From Sphingobium sp. TCM1 (GTDB lineage Bacteria > Pseudomonadota > Alphaproteobacteria > Sphingomonadales > Sphingomonadaceae), in assembly GCF_001650725.1 (NCBI RefSeq), contig NZ_LXVX01000001.1, forward strand, positions 181,831-245,830: a stretch of 64,000 bases of DNA, given 5' to 3'. Within the stretch, counting starts at the first letter, position 1; the number at the start of each line of letters is the position of its first letter. The position numbers were made by a program, and so were the translations under genes. The notes beneath the pieces were generated by a model, which saw only the letters and a list, made by a program, of their open reading frames with translations, had not been told where the DNA came from and did not search any database. Shown one piece after another: positions 34,162 through 42,618 of this stretch.

Positions 34162-36309
34162 TCAGAAGTCGAAGCTGGCGCGGACCGTGAACGACCGCGG
34201 CGTGCCCGGCTGGATCCACAGCGCCGCGTAGGAGCTGGCATAATATTTCTTGTTGAACACATTGTTCACATCGGCCGACAGCTTGATCTGGTCGGTGATG
34301 TTGAACGACCCCAGCACCTTGGCGATGGTGTAGCTGGGCAGGAAGAAGGTCGTTGCGGTTTCGCCCAGGCGACGGCCGACATGCGTTACCCCAGCGCCCA
34401 GCATCGCTTCATGATCGCCGATCGAGAAATTCTTGAACAGCAGGGCGTTGCCCTGATGCTTGGGAATGTTGATCAGCGGATCGCCCTTCAGGATCTGGAA
34501 ACCGAAATTGGGGTCCAGCGCGTTCGTCGCCCATTCGGCGTCGGTATAGGCATAGGTCAGGAAGAGTTCGAATCCGGCCGGCAGCTTGGCGTTGAGGTCG
34601 AACTCGATGCCCTTGCTCTTGGCTGACCCGACCGGCTTGGAAAAGCCCGCATTGGCCGGGTCGGTGGTCAGCACATTGTCCTTCTTCATCTTGTAGAGCG
34701 ACACGGTGCTGGTGATCCGGCCATCGGGCGTCACGAACTTGGCGCCGACTTCGTAGGATTCGCTGATTTCCGGCTCGAACGGCTGGCCATCGAAGCCCAC
34801 GCCGCTGTTCGGGCGGAAACCCTTGCCATAGCTGGCATAGAGCGAAACGCTCTTTGTCGGCTCGAACACCATGCCTGCCATCGGGCTGAACTTGGTGTAG
34901 CTCTTCTGCGGGTTGGTGCCGTTCAGGCGCAGGTCGATGTCCTGGCTGAAATCGTCATAGCGCCCGCCGAAGCGCACCTTGAACTGCTCGGTGATCTCGA
35001 TCTGGTCCTGGGCGTAGATGCCCCAGGCCTTCTGGATTTCGGTGGCGTTCTGGATGACGACATTGGGCGTGGGGCCGACGATCGTATAGTCGGGATTGAA
35101 GATGTCGATCGCATAGGACTGATCGGCCGCCACGGGGCGATAACGGGTCTGGAAGGTCTTGATCTTGAACTTGTCCCAGTCCGCGCCGATGCGGATATTG
35201 TGGACGATCGACCCGGTCTCCACCTTGCCGCTGATTTCGCCACGGAACACCATATGGGTGGTGCTGTAGTCGCGATAGCGGCGCTGGCGGGTCAGGGTCC
35301 GGCCGTCATTGTCGATCCGCTGGCGGCTCAGAACCAGTTCGGGATCGCTCGAAAAGCCCTCGAACGTCGTGTCCTTGTAGCCTGCGCCCAGCATCAGCGT
35401 CCAGTCGTCGCTGAAATCATGCTGATATTGCGCCTGATGGCCCAGCACCTCGACCTTGGTCGGGCCGTCACTGGGATTGCCCAGGAAGCGGCTGTTGGGG
35501 ATCGCGCCCAGATTATAGCTGATCGTGCCATTGGCGTTGACGGTCGGGATCGCCACCACGCCGCGCTCGAACGGCACTTCCTGGTTCACATATTCCATCT
35601 CGTAGGTGAAGATGTCCTTCTCGGTCAGCTTCGCCAGGAAGGACGGGGTCAGCGTATATTTGCGTGTTTCCACGGTGTCGCGGAAGCTTTCGGCATCCTC
35701 GAACGATCCGTTGAGGCGCACCGCGACGCTGTCGCTCAGCGGCAGATTATAGTCGCCTTCGACCCGGTAGGTGTCCCACCGGCCGGCCGAAACGGAGAAG
35801 CTGCCACCTTCCTTGAAGGTCGGCTTCTTGGTGACGATGTTGATCGTGCCGCCCGGCTCGCCGCGCCCGAACAGCGCCGAGTTCGGCCCTTTGAGCACTT
35901 CGATCCGCTCGACGTTGGACGCATCGCGCGGACCGCCATAGCCGCGGCCGCCATTGAAGCCGTTGACCAGGAAGCCGCTCGGGAAATTCTCGTCCCCGGC
36001 AAAGCCGCGGATCGCGAAGCTATCCCACAGGCCGCCGAAATTATTCTGCCGCGACACGCCGCTCGCCAGTTCCAGCGCGGTGTCGAGCCGGGTGATGTTG
36101 AGGTCGTCGAGCAGCTTGCCTTCCAGGAACTGGACCGCCTGGGGGATTTCCTTGACCGGGGTGTCGCCGAAATATTGGCGCTTCAGGCCGGTGACGACGA
36201 TTTCGCCATCGGGCGTGGCGGCAGGCTCCTGAGCCTGGGCCGCGGACGACAGGGCGATGGCGGCAGTGCTGGCGATGAAGGCCAGGCGTAGGGTGGATGA
36301 AGTGCGCAT
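34162..36309 (-). CDS. TonB-dependent siderophore receptor
   Basis: A 715-residue outer-membrane receptor. It has a Sec signal ending AAQAQ, a plug domain at about 35-170 with RIEVLKGPNSALFGRGEPGGTINIVTKKP, and a 22-stranded barrel ending in the terminal Phe (RASFDF). It belongs to the TonB-dependent siderophore receptor group (FhuA/FpvA-like). The downstream PepSY gene supports ferric-siderophore uptake. The HupE/DUF4198 group upstream raises the alternative of a nickel or cobalt chelate. Confidence 0.93.
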   Translation of the reverse strand: MRTSSTLRLAFIASTAAIALSSAAQAQEPAATPDGEIVVTGLKRQYFGDTPVKEIPQAVQFLEGKLLDDLNITRLDTALELASGVSRQNNFGGLWDSFAIRGFAGDENFPSGFLVNGFNGGRGYGGPRDASNVERIEVLKGPNSALFGRGEPGGTINIVTKKPTFKEGGSFSVSAGRWDTYRVEGDYNLPLSDSVAVRLNGSFEDAESFRDTVETRKYTLTPSFLAKLTEKDIFTYEMEYVNQEVPFERGVVAIPTVNANGTISYNLGAIPNSRFLGNPSDGPTKVEVLGHQAQYQHDFSDDWTLMLGAGYKDTTFEGFSSDPELVLSRQRIDNDGRTLTRQRRYRDYSTTHMVFRGEISGKVETGSIVHNIRIGADWDKFKIKTFQTRYRPVAADQSYAIDIFNPDYTIVGPTPNVVIQNATEIQKAWGIYAQDQIEITEQFKVRFGGRYDDFSQDIDLRLNGTNPQKSYTKFSPMAGMVFEPTKSVSLYASYGKGFRPNSGVGFDGQPFEPEISESYEVGAKFVTPDGRITSTVSLYKMKKDNVLTTDPANAGFSKPVGSAKSKGIEFDLNAKLPAGFELFLTYAYTDAEWATNALDPNFGFQILKGDPLINIPKHQGNALLFKNFSIGDHEAMLGAGVTHVGRRLGETATTFFLPSYTIAKVLGSFNITDQIKLSADVNNVFNKKYYASSYAALWIQPGTPRSFTVRASFDF

Positions 36310-36589
36310 GATGCTGTAACCCCTTATGAAATCGCTGTTCCCTTATGTCCTGCGAAACGGGGGGCCGGCTTGTTCTGTTATTCCCGCGCGGACATTGAGT
36401 CCTGTCATCGGGGCCGGGCCATTGGGTGTTCATTCACCTCTTCTTGACGTCGAGGCTATGTTGAATGACGGAAATATTACGTCAAACATGGCCTTTGCGA
36501 CGGTGCATAATTGTGAATCAGGCGGCGTTACGGCAGGAAAATGCCGCGACCCGGCAAGGGTTTGAAAAGCCCGGAAAAGTGGGAAAAAT
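36310..36589. other. Non-coding leader of the TonB receptor gene
   Basis: About 280 bp between the receptor start and the upstream terminator. It is AT-richer than its surroundings (for example ATATTACGTCAAACATGG near 36475-36490) and should hold the receptor promoter. No clear Fur box, gene or repeat was seen. Confidence 0.5.
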
Positions 36590-36617
36590 GGCCGCCTTCC
36601 GGGTAGGGAAGGCGGCC
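36590..36617 (-). terminator. Rho-independent terminator after the acyltransferase gene
   Basis: GGCCGCCTTCC (36590-36600) pairs perfectly with GGAAGGCGGCC (36607-36617) around a 6-nt loop. On the minus strand the stem is followed by ATTTTTCCC. It ends transcription of the group 36640-40384. Confidence 0.85.
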
Positions 36618-36639
36618 GAGGCGACCCGACGCAGGACCG

Positions 36640-37851
36640 TCAGAGATATTTGAGCCACCATATGTCCTTGCGGCGCTGCTTGAGCTGCGCGAACCAGCGG
36701 GTGGGGAAGTAGAGGACGGGGATCAGGATGAAGACCCAGATCCACACCCAGCGCAGCTGATCGACGCCGAAAACCGTGCCCTTGGTCGGACCGTAGAGCA
36801 GCAGCGCGACATTGTAGATCAGCTTCAGCACGTAGAGGTGAAGCACATAATAGAACATCGGCGCCCCGCCCAGCAGCGCCAGGTGCGGCATCGCCTTGCT
36901 GTCCTCGAACTTCTCGAACAGCGCCAGCAGCAGGCAGCCGGTGCCGACGGTCGGCATCAGGAACAGCAGCGATGGCGGATATTTGGTGAGCGCGAGGAAA
37001 CTCATCACCGTGCGCAGCGGCGAGTCGGCGACGAACCAGGGCTTGTCGCCATAAATGTTGAGATAGCGGATGGCGACGAAGCCGATGACAAGGCCGAGGC
37101 CCAGCATCGTCAGCCGCCTGATGCGCCGGACCGGGTCGCTGCCGCGCGCGAACCACGGGCCGCAGGCATAACCCAGCAGGATCACGCCGATCCAGGGCAG
37201 CACCGGATAGGTGGTCTTGATCGCGATGCCGCCAGCCTCGATCAGCGACCGCTGGTGCAGGATCGCCCAGGCGACATAGCCCGGCTGGTCCGCCGTCAGC
37301 CTGATGGGGTCGAGCAGATTGTGCAGGCAGACGATGGCCAGGCCCACCGCGAACTGCGCGGGGCGGGGCAAATGGAGCAGCGCCGCCAAGGCGACCATGC
37401 TGATGCCGATCGCCCAGATCACCTGCAACCAGATCGCCGTCGGCGGGAAGGCGGGCGCCTGGGTGGGCCAGGCATAGCCGACCACGGTGAATTCCAGCAC
37501 GATCAGGAACAGGCCGCGCTTGAACAGGAATTCCGACACCTGCGCCTTCGTATGCGACTGGCCGTAGAGCCAGGCCGACAGACCCGTCAGCGCGACAAAG
37601 GTCGGCGCGCAGAAGGTTGAGAGCAGCCGGGTGAAGAACAGGCCCGGATCGGTCGTGGTGGCGTCGACCGGGTCGGTGACCTGCAAATGCAGATACCATG
37701 TCTCGCGCACATGATCGACCAGCATGAACAGCATGACCAGGCCACGCAGGGCGTCGATGGCGATCAGCCGGGTCCTGGCCTTGGCGGCGTCGATCGGAGA
37801 TGCTGCGGCCCGAAGGCCGATGGGGGGCGCGTGGCCCGCAATACTGCTCAT
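36640..37851 (-). CDS. DUF1624/HGSNAT-like membrane acyltransferase
   Basis: A 403-residue inner-membrane protein with about ten hydrophobic segments. The N-terminal block RLIAIDALRGLVMLFMLVDHVRE at about 27-50 is the hallmark of the heparan-alpha-glucosaminide N-acetyltransferase catalytic domain group (DUF1624/DUF5009), including the RG and DH motif. Such proteins are thought to pass acyl groups across the membrane. It is the last gene of the DUF4198-HupE-anchor group, 28 bp after the anchor gene. What it modifies is unknown. Confidence 0.85.
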   Translation of the reverse strand: MSSIAGHAPPIGLRAAASPIDAAKARTRLIAIDALRGLVMLFMLVDHVRETWYLHLQVTDPVDATTTDPGLFFTRLLSTFCAPTFVALTGLSAWLYGQSHTKAQVSEFLFKRGLFLIVLEFTVVGYAWPTQAPAFPPTAIWLQVIWAIGISMVALAALLHLPRPAQFAVGLAIVCLHNLLDPIRLTADQPGYVAWAILHQRSLIEAGGIAIKTTYPVLPWIGVILLGYACGPWFARGSDPVRRIRRLTMLGLGLVIGFVAIRYLNIYGDKPWFVADSPLRTVMSFLALTKYPPSLLFLMPTVGTGCLLLALFEKFEDSKAMPHLALLGGAPMFYYVLHLYVLKLIYNVALLLYGPTKGTVFGVDQLRWVWIWVFILIPVLYFPTRWFAQLKQRRKDIWWLKYL

Positions 37852-37879
37852 GGCACCTGTCCTTGTTGCACCTTATCCC

Positions 37880-38491
37880 TCATTCGCCCTTGGGCTGGAA
37901 GAGATCTTTATAGAAACCGACCGTCCTGACGCTGACGGTCACGGGCGTGTCGCCCTTGTTGCGGAAATACCAGCCATGGGTGCCGTCGAAGGGGGCGGTG
38001 AAATCGCCCTGGCCGCCGGTCATTTCCAGTTCTTTCCAATAGTCGGTAAATTCGCCCTCGGCGGCATTGACCTTCTCGCCGTGCATTTCGGCCTTCACCG
38101 GCCCACCGGTCGATTTCCAGCTGAAGATGAAGCTGTCGCCCTTGGTCATGTGCGCCTTCACTTCCTGGCCGCTATGCGGCTCCAGGGTGATGGTCATCTC
38201 GTCCTGCCGCCACGGGGCGATCTTGCTGATGCTGTCCTTGGTCGGCGTCGCGATCCCGGCCGGGGTGGCGGATGGGGCGACGGGGGCGGCCTCGGCTTCG
38301 GGGCCCGCAACCATTCCGTTGAGGCCCAGCGCGCCGCCGACGCCGGTCGGGTCGACGCCATATTCCGCGGGCAGCACGAACAGGGTCAGGATCGCGACAG
38401 CGGCCAGCGCGGCCCCGCCGGTCGCCTTGGCGAGGGCGGCGGGGGAAGGGCTGATGCGGGTGGGAAGCGCGGATGCAGTGGTGGCCGTCAT
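37880..38491 (-). CDS. Membrane-anchored periplasmic protein ('transmembrane anchor protein')
   Basis: A 203-residue protein with one transmembrane segment at about 22-43 and a beta-rich periplasmic domain at about 85-200 (DEMTITLEPHSGQEVKAHMTKGD, FIFSWKSTGG, THGWYFRNKG). Proteins of this kind are found next to HupE/UreJ genes in sphingomonads and are named only as anchor proteins. It is separated from the HupE gene by one base. A role in metal delivery or receptor coupling is inferred from position only. Confidence 0.8.
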   Translation of the reverse strand: MTATTASALPTRISPSPAALAKATGGAALAAVAILTLFVLPAEYGVDPTGVGGALGLNGMVAGPEAEAAPVAPSATPAGIATPTKDSISKIAPWRQDEMTITLEPHSGQEVKAHMTKGDSFIFSWKSTGGPVKAEMHGEKVNAAEGEFTDYWKELEMTGGQGDFTAPFDGTHGWYFRNKGDTPVTVSVRTVGFYKDLFQPKGE

Positions 38492-38492
38492 G

Positions 38493-39221
38493 TCATGCCC
38501 CTTGTGTGAAATAGCCGGCCAGCTGGTAGCCGATCAGGACGAAGCCGGCGGCCATCAGCGCCGCGTTGGCGACGATGGCGCTGCGGTGGAAGCTGGAACT
38601 CATGCGCCACAGGTTCATGAGGATCAGGATGATCGCCAGCGCCATGAACTGGCCCAGTTCGACGCCGACATTGAAGCTGATGAGATTGTATATCATTCCG
38701 TCCTTCGCCAGTGTCAACTCCTGCAATTTGGTGGCGAGGCCGAACCCGTGGAAAAAGCCGAAGATCAGCACCGCCGCCTTGGGATCGGGTGAAAAACCGA
38801 ACCAGGTGCGGAACCCGTCCAGATTGTCGATCGCCTTGTAGACCACCGACAGGCCGATGATCGCGTCGATCAGGAACGGGTTGGCGCGGATGTCGAGCAG
38901 CACGCCCAGCAGCAGAGTGGTGCTGTGTCCGATCGCGAACAGCGTCACATAGGCGCCGACATCCTTCATCCGATAGAGGAAGAAGATAACCCCGGCGAGG
39001 AAGAGCAGATGGTCGTATCCGGTGACCATATGCTTGGCCCCCAGATACATGTAGGGGATGATGTTGATCCCCGACGCGCCTTCGATGAAGGCCTTGTCAT
39101 TCTCGTTGACGCCATGTGCCCAGAGCGACGAACTCAGGCAGGCGAGCGCCAGCCCCGCCAGCAGCAGCGCGACCCGCCGCACGCCTGGAGAGAGGAGCGG
39201 TGGGTGGGTCGCGCTGTGCAT
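38493..39221 (-). CDS. hupE: HupE/UreJ-family metal permease
   Basis: A 242-residue inner-membrane protein with a signal-like N terminus ending WAHG and about six helices. Family motifs are GYDHLLFLAG near 68, FAIGHSTTL near 95, FGFFHGFGLA near 152 and SFNVGVELGQ near 183, carrying the His/Asp/Glu residues that bind nickel or cobalt. No hydrogenase or urease genes are present in the window. Nickel, cobalt or a related metal is the likely substrate. Confidence 0.9.
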   Translation of the reverse strand: MHSATHPPLLSPGVRRVALLLAGLALACLSSSLWAHGVNENDKAFIEGASGINIIPYMYLGAKHMVTGYDHLLFLAGVIFFLYRMKDVGAYVTLFAIGHSTTLLLGVLLDIRANPFLIDAIIGLSVVYKAIDNLDGFRTWFGFSPDPKAAVLIFGFFHGFGLATKLQELTLAKDGMIYNLISFNVGVELGQFMALAIILILMNLWRMSSSFHRSAIVANAALMAAGFVLIGYQLAGYFTQGA

Positions 39222-39230
39222 GGTGCCCCC

Positions 39231-39611
39231 TTATTTCGCCTGGAAGGTGGCGAAGCTCTTGGCCCCGCTCTTGTCGATCAGCGCCACGACCAGCTTGGCG
39301 CCCTTGGCGGTCTTGAAGCCGGCAGCGCTCAGCTTGTTGCCGCCGGCGGGCTTCAGCGCCGCCTCGGTCTTGGCGCCCGCGGCGGTCTGGGTCAGCTTGG
39401 CGGTGAAGCCAGCGGCGGCCAGCGGCTCATCCTCTTCGCTCAGATACACGTCGACGCCCTTGGGGCTGGCGACCAGTTCGATCATCGTCTCCCCGGTCAT
39501 CTGAACCAGGCCGCCATGCTGCGGCTTCATGCTGCCATGGGCGTGCAGCATCGCGGGGGCGGCAAGCAGCGTGATGGCGGCGATACCGGAGCGGATAAGA
39601 TCTATCTTCAA
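39231..39611 (-). CDS. Small secreted protein of the HupE locus
   Basis: A protein of 126 residues with a Sec signal (KIDLIRSGIAAITLLAAPAMLHAHG) and a small beta-rich domain starting SMKPQHGGLVQMTGE. TTG at 39611 is preferred as start because AGGAG lies 7 bp upstream and the signal is then compact. An ATG at 39644 overlapping the DUF4198 stop would add 11 residues. The HG...HGG N terminus of the mature chain is His-rich, suggesting metal binding. No family name is offered with confidence. It lies between HupE and DUF4198 genes. Confidence 0.75.
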   Translation of the reverse strand: MKIDLIRSGIAAITLLAAPAMLHAHGSMKPQHGGLVQMTGETMIELVASPKGVDVYLSEEDEPLAAAGFTAKLTQTAAGAKTEAALKPAGGNKLSAAGFKTAKGAKLVVALIDKSGAKSFATFQAK

Positions 39612-39640
39612 GGCTATTCTCCTGATGGAAGGGGCGGTCG

Positions 39641-40384
39641 TCATTCCGGCAGATGCGGCAGGACGAAGCTGAGAGAGGCGCGATATTCCTCATGGTCGAC
39701 CTTCTTGTCGGTCGTCTGGCCGACATAGATCGCCATCAGCACATTGATGCCCTGGTTGCGCAGCGTCACTGTGGCGGTGCCATCGGCCGCCGTCTTGGCG
39801 GGGGCGGCTTCGTCGGGATCATTGACGTAATCCTGCATCACGGTCGCCCCGGCTACGGCCTTGCCTTTATAATAGACCCGCACCTTCATCGGTTCGCCCA
39901 TCTTCTGGGGGATGGCGGTGTCGACCGGCACGATCTGGAGCATATGACCCTCGAACAGGGGCACCGGCTTGGTCGGCACCTGGCTCAGATGGACGGCATA
40001 TTTGAAATTATGTTCGGCCAGCGTCGCGTTGGGCACTTCGTCGCGACCCTTGTTGTGCCATTCGCCGTCGGGCGTTTTGCTCCAATAGCCATAATCCATG
40101 ATCGCGGCGACCGCGGCCACTGGTTCGTCGCTGTCGACCACCGGGATCACCCCCGCCGCACGCAGCGATGTGTTCACCGGCGCCCAGTCGGCATCATAGC
40201 CCGTGACGGTCTTGACCAGCGGCAGCCGCTTGACCGCGTCCAGATCATCCGCGCCGACGCCATAGACCAGCGCCAGCTGCCGCGCGCGCTGCGCGAACCA
40301 GATGCCGTGGGCGCTCAGTGGCGCGGCCATCGCGGCCATTGTGACCGCACCGATGGCGGCCGTGGCGAGACGTCTGAAAGGCAT
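39641..40384 (-). CDS. DUF4198-domain periplasmic protein
   Basis: A 247-residue secreted protein with Sec signal ending APLSAHGIWFAQR, so the mature N terminus carries a His. DUF4198 spans most of the chain, with a C-terminal Ig-like part (MKVRVYYKGKAVAGATV, ADGTATVTL). DUF4198 proteins often accompany cobalt/nickel permeases and TonB receptors. It is the first gene of the minus-strand group that continues through HupE, the anchor protein and the acyltransferase. A metal-binding role is inferred. Confidence 0.87.
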   Translation of the reverse strand: MPFRRLATAAIGAVTMAAMAAPLSAHGIWFAQRARQLALVYGVGADDLDAVKRLPLVKTVTGYDADWAPVNTSLRAAGVIPVVDSDEPVAAVAAIMDYGYWSKTPDGEWHNKGRDEVPNATLAEHNFKYAVHLSQVPTKPVPLFEGHMLQIVPVDTAIPQKMGEPMKVRVYYKGKAVAGATVMQDYVNDPDEAAPAKTAADGTATVTLRNQGINVLMAIYVGQTTDKKVDHEEYRASLSFVLPHLPE

Positions 40385-40492
40385 CTTCTGCTCCTCGATA
40401 AGGGGTATCCCTGATGACCGAGGCTATGATGCGGACACGACGGAATGTTCCGAATATGTGAAATGACTAGGTGGAAAATGTCAAAAAAATGA

Positions 40493-40517
40493 CCGACGAA
40501 GCACTATGCTTCGTCGG
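40493..40517 (-). terminator. Rho-independent terminator after the aldehyde dehydrogenase gene
   Basis: CCGACGAAGC (40493-40502) pairs perfectly with GCTTCGTCGG (40508-40517). On the minus strand it is followed by a TTTTTTT tract (40482-40489). It lies 33 bp past the stop at 40550. Confidence 0.85.
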
Positions 40518-40549
40518 CCTTCTTCTTGCGATAGCGTCGCAAATGCGGG

Positions 40550-41968
40550 TCACGCGTCTTCCAGCGCCACGCTGTTGACGATATGCGCCTGGGTATATTC
40601 CAGCATCCCCGCTTCGCCCAGTTCACCGCCCAGACCGGACTGCTTGACGCCGCGGAAGGGTATGTTGGCGTCGATCGCCAGATGCTGGTTGACCCATACG
40701 GTGCCGGTATCGATCTTCATCGCGATCTGCGTGGCGCGCTCGACATCCTTGCCCCACACCGTGCCGGCCAGGCCATAGTCGCTGTCGTTGGCGCGGGCGA
40801 TGACATCGTCGATATCGTCATATTTCAGCACCGGCAGGACCGGGCCGAACTGTTCCTCCTGCACCAGCGGGGCGTCCTCGGGCAGGTCGCGCACGATGGT
40901 CGGCGCGATGAAATAGCCCGGCCGGTTCATCGGCTCGCCGCCCGCCAGCACCGTGCCGCGCGTCCTGGCGTCGGCGATCAGCGCAGTGACCTTGTCGAAC
41001 TGCATCTTGTTCTGCACCGGGCCGATGGTCGTGCCCTGCTTGGCGCCGTCATCGACGATCGCCTCATTCGCCAGCTTCGCCAGCTCGTCGCAGAAATCGT
41101 CATAGAGGGCGCTGGGCACATAGGCGCGCTTCACTGCGACGCAGATCTGCCCGGCATTGGTCATTGCGCCCTGATATACCTTGTGCGCCACCTTCCGGGG
41201 ATCGACATCGTCCAGCACGATCGCGGCATCATTGCCGCCCAGTTCCAGCGTCACCCGCTTCACCGTCCCGGCGGACGATGCCATCACCTTCTTGCCGGTC
41301 GCGGTCGACCCGGTGAAGGCGACCTTGGCGATATCCTTATGCCCGGTCATCAATGGCCCCAGCTCATTCTGGTCGCACACGATGTTGAGCACGCCCGCCG
41401 GCAATATGTCCTTAGCCAGTTCACCGAACAGCAGGCTGGTGAGCGGCGTCGTCGGTGCGGGCTTGGCGACCATCGTGTTGCCCGTCACCAATGCCGGTCC
41501 CAGCTTGTTCATCAGCAGGATCAGCGGGAAGTTCCACGGCGTGATCGACGCCACCACGCCCAGCGGCGTGCGATGCTCGACCACCTTGTTGCCGCCCTCG
41601 TCCTTCAGAACCTTGGGTTCCACCCGCATCGCGGCGAATGCGCGCAACGTGAAGACACTGCCCATGACCTCGTAACCGGCCTGGTCCAGCGGCTTGCCCT
41701 GTTCGGCGGTCAGCAGACTGGCGAACTCGCCGATCCGCGCCTCCAGCGCGTCGGCCAGCTTCAGCACCAGCGCCGCGCGCGCATCGACCGGGGTTGCCGC
41801 CCATGCGGGCTGCGCCTTCTTTGCGGCCGCGATTGCCCGCTCCAGCAGGGCCTCGTCCGCCTTGGGGCAGGTGGCGAAGGCCTCGGCCGTCGCCGGGTTC
41901 ACCACGTCGAACCGGCTGACGCCCGGCACCAGTTCGCCGTCGATCAGCATCCGATATTCATGATCCAT
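40550..41968 (-). CDS. Aldehyde dehydrogenase, candidate vanillin/phenylpropanoid aldehyde dehydrogenase
   Basis: A 472-residue NAD-dependent aldehyde dehydrogenase. TPWNFPLILLMNK is at about 145, FTGSTATGKKV at about 222, the catalytic Glu in LELGGNDAAIVLDD at about 244 and the catalytic Cys in NAGQICVAVKR at about 278. The start at 41968 has GGAGAG about 7 bp upstream. It diverges from a MarR regulator across a region containing a 17-bp operator shared with ferA-like and ferB-like genes. That regulation suggests it oxidises vanillin, 4-hydroxybenzaldehyde or a cinnamaldehyde. The sequence alone does not decide the substrate. Confidence 0.88.
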   Translation of the reverse strand: MDHEYRMLIDGELVPGVSRFDVVNPATAEAFATCPKADEALLERAIAAAKKAQPAWAATPVDARAALVLKLADALEARIGEFASLLTAEQGKPLDQAGYEVMGSVFTLRAFAAMRVEPKVLKDEGGNKVVEHRTPLGVVASITPWNFPLILLMNKLGPALVTGNTMVAKPAPTTPLTSLLFGELAKDILPAGVLNIVCDQNELGPLMTGHKDIAKVAFTGSTATGKKVMASSAGTVKRVTLELGGNDAAIVLDDVDPRKVAHKVYQGAMTNAGQICVAVKRAYVPSALYDDFCDELAKLANEAIVDDGAKQGTTIGPVQNKMQFDKVTALIADARTRGTVLAGGEPMNRPGYFIAPTIVRDLPEDAPLVQEEQFGPVLPVLKYDDIDDVIARANDSDYGLAGTVWGKDVERATQIAMKIDTGTVWVNQHLAIDANIPFRGVKQSGLGGELGEAGMLEYTQAHIVNSVALEDA

Positions 41969-42045
41969 GACTCGCTCTCCTTTATCCGGTGCCGTGGGTC
42001 GGCATTGCCTATCGCAATTCGGGTCCGCACCCTGTACCATATATT

Positions 42046-42062
42046 TGTGCGCCAGGGATACA
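42046..42062. promoter_or_regulatory. 17-bp TGT...ACA operator, copy A
   Basis: TGTGCGCCAGGGATACA in the divergent region between the aldehyde dehydrogenase (start 41968) and the MarR gene (start 42089). It matches copy B (reverse strand) at 16 of 17 positions and has the same TGT/ATACA ends as copies C and D. Confidence 0.7.
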
Positions 42063-42088
42063 GATTTTAAGACGGGGATGGTTTGGGA

Positions 42089-42532
42089 ATGAAACAGGGG
42101 GACGATCTCGATTCGCTTGTCGGCTATCGGATCAAGCGCGCCAATCTGCGCATGGATGAAGACGCGCGCGCGGCTCTGGCGGATCATGACCTGTCGCCCG
42201 CCAAGATGACCGCGCTCATCCTGATCCGCGACAATCCGGGCTGCGACCAGACCGCGCTGGGACGGGCGCTCAGCATCAACCGGTCCAGCGCGATGAAGCT
42301 CGTCAATATCCTGGTCGACAAGGGGTTGATCGAACGACGGCCTGGCCGGGACCTGCGGACCAATGCGCTGCTGCTGCTGCCCCATGGCGAACAGCAGCTG
42401 AAGGCGATGATGAAGGCGGTGCGCGCCTCAGACGCACGCATGACCGCCCGGTTGTCTCCGGACGAAATCCTCACGCTGCGCGCGCTGCTGGACCGGCTCG
42501 GCCCCTCGGAGGTGGAGGATGCGGATGGCTGA
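42089..42532 (+). CDS. MarR-family transcriptional regulator (FerC-like position)
   Basis: A 147-residue winged-helix regulator. The recognition region CDQTALGRALSINRSSAMKLVNILVDKGLIERRPGRDLRTNALLL occupies about 50-95. ATG at 42089 is chosen; a TTG two codons upstream is possible. It lies between operator copies A and B and directly before the FerA-like ligase. In Sphingobium SYK-6 the MarR protein FerC represses ferBA and is released by hydroxycinnamoyl-CoA. This gene may do the same for the dispersed operator set; that is inference. Confidence 0.9.
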   Translation: MKQGDDLDSLVGYRIKRANLRMDEDARAALADHDLSPAKMTALILIRDNPGCDQTALGRALSINRSSAMKLVNILVDKGLIERRPGRDLRTNALLLLPHGEQQLKAMMKAVRASDARMTARLSPDEILTLRALLDRLGPSEVEDADG

Positions 42533-42555
42533 GCGTCGATCGGGCTTGCGCTAAC

Positions 42556-42572
42556 TGTATCACTGGCGCACA
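42556..42572. promoter_or_regulatory. 17-bp TGT...ACA operator, copy B
   Basis: TGTATCACTGGCGCACA, in the 86 bp between the MarR stop and the FerA-like start. Read on the other strand it is TGTGCGCCAGTGATACA, nearly identical to copy A. Confidence 0.7.
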
Positions 42573-42618
42573 ATCTGTTTTGCGATCGGCAATTGATTCG
42601 ACGGAAATGGAGAGGCGC

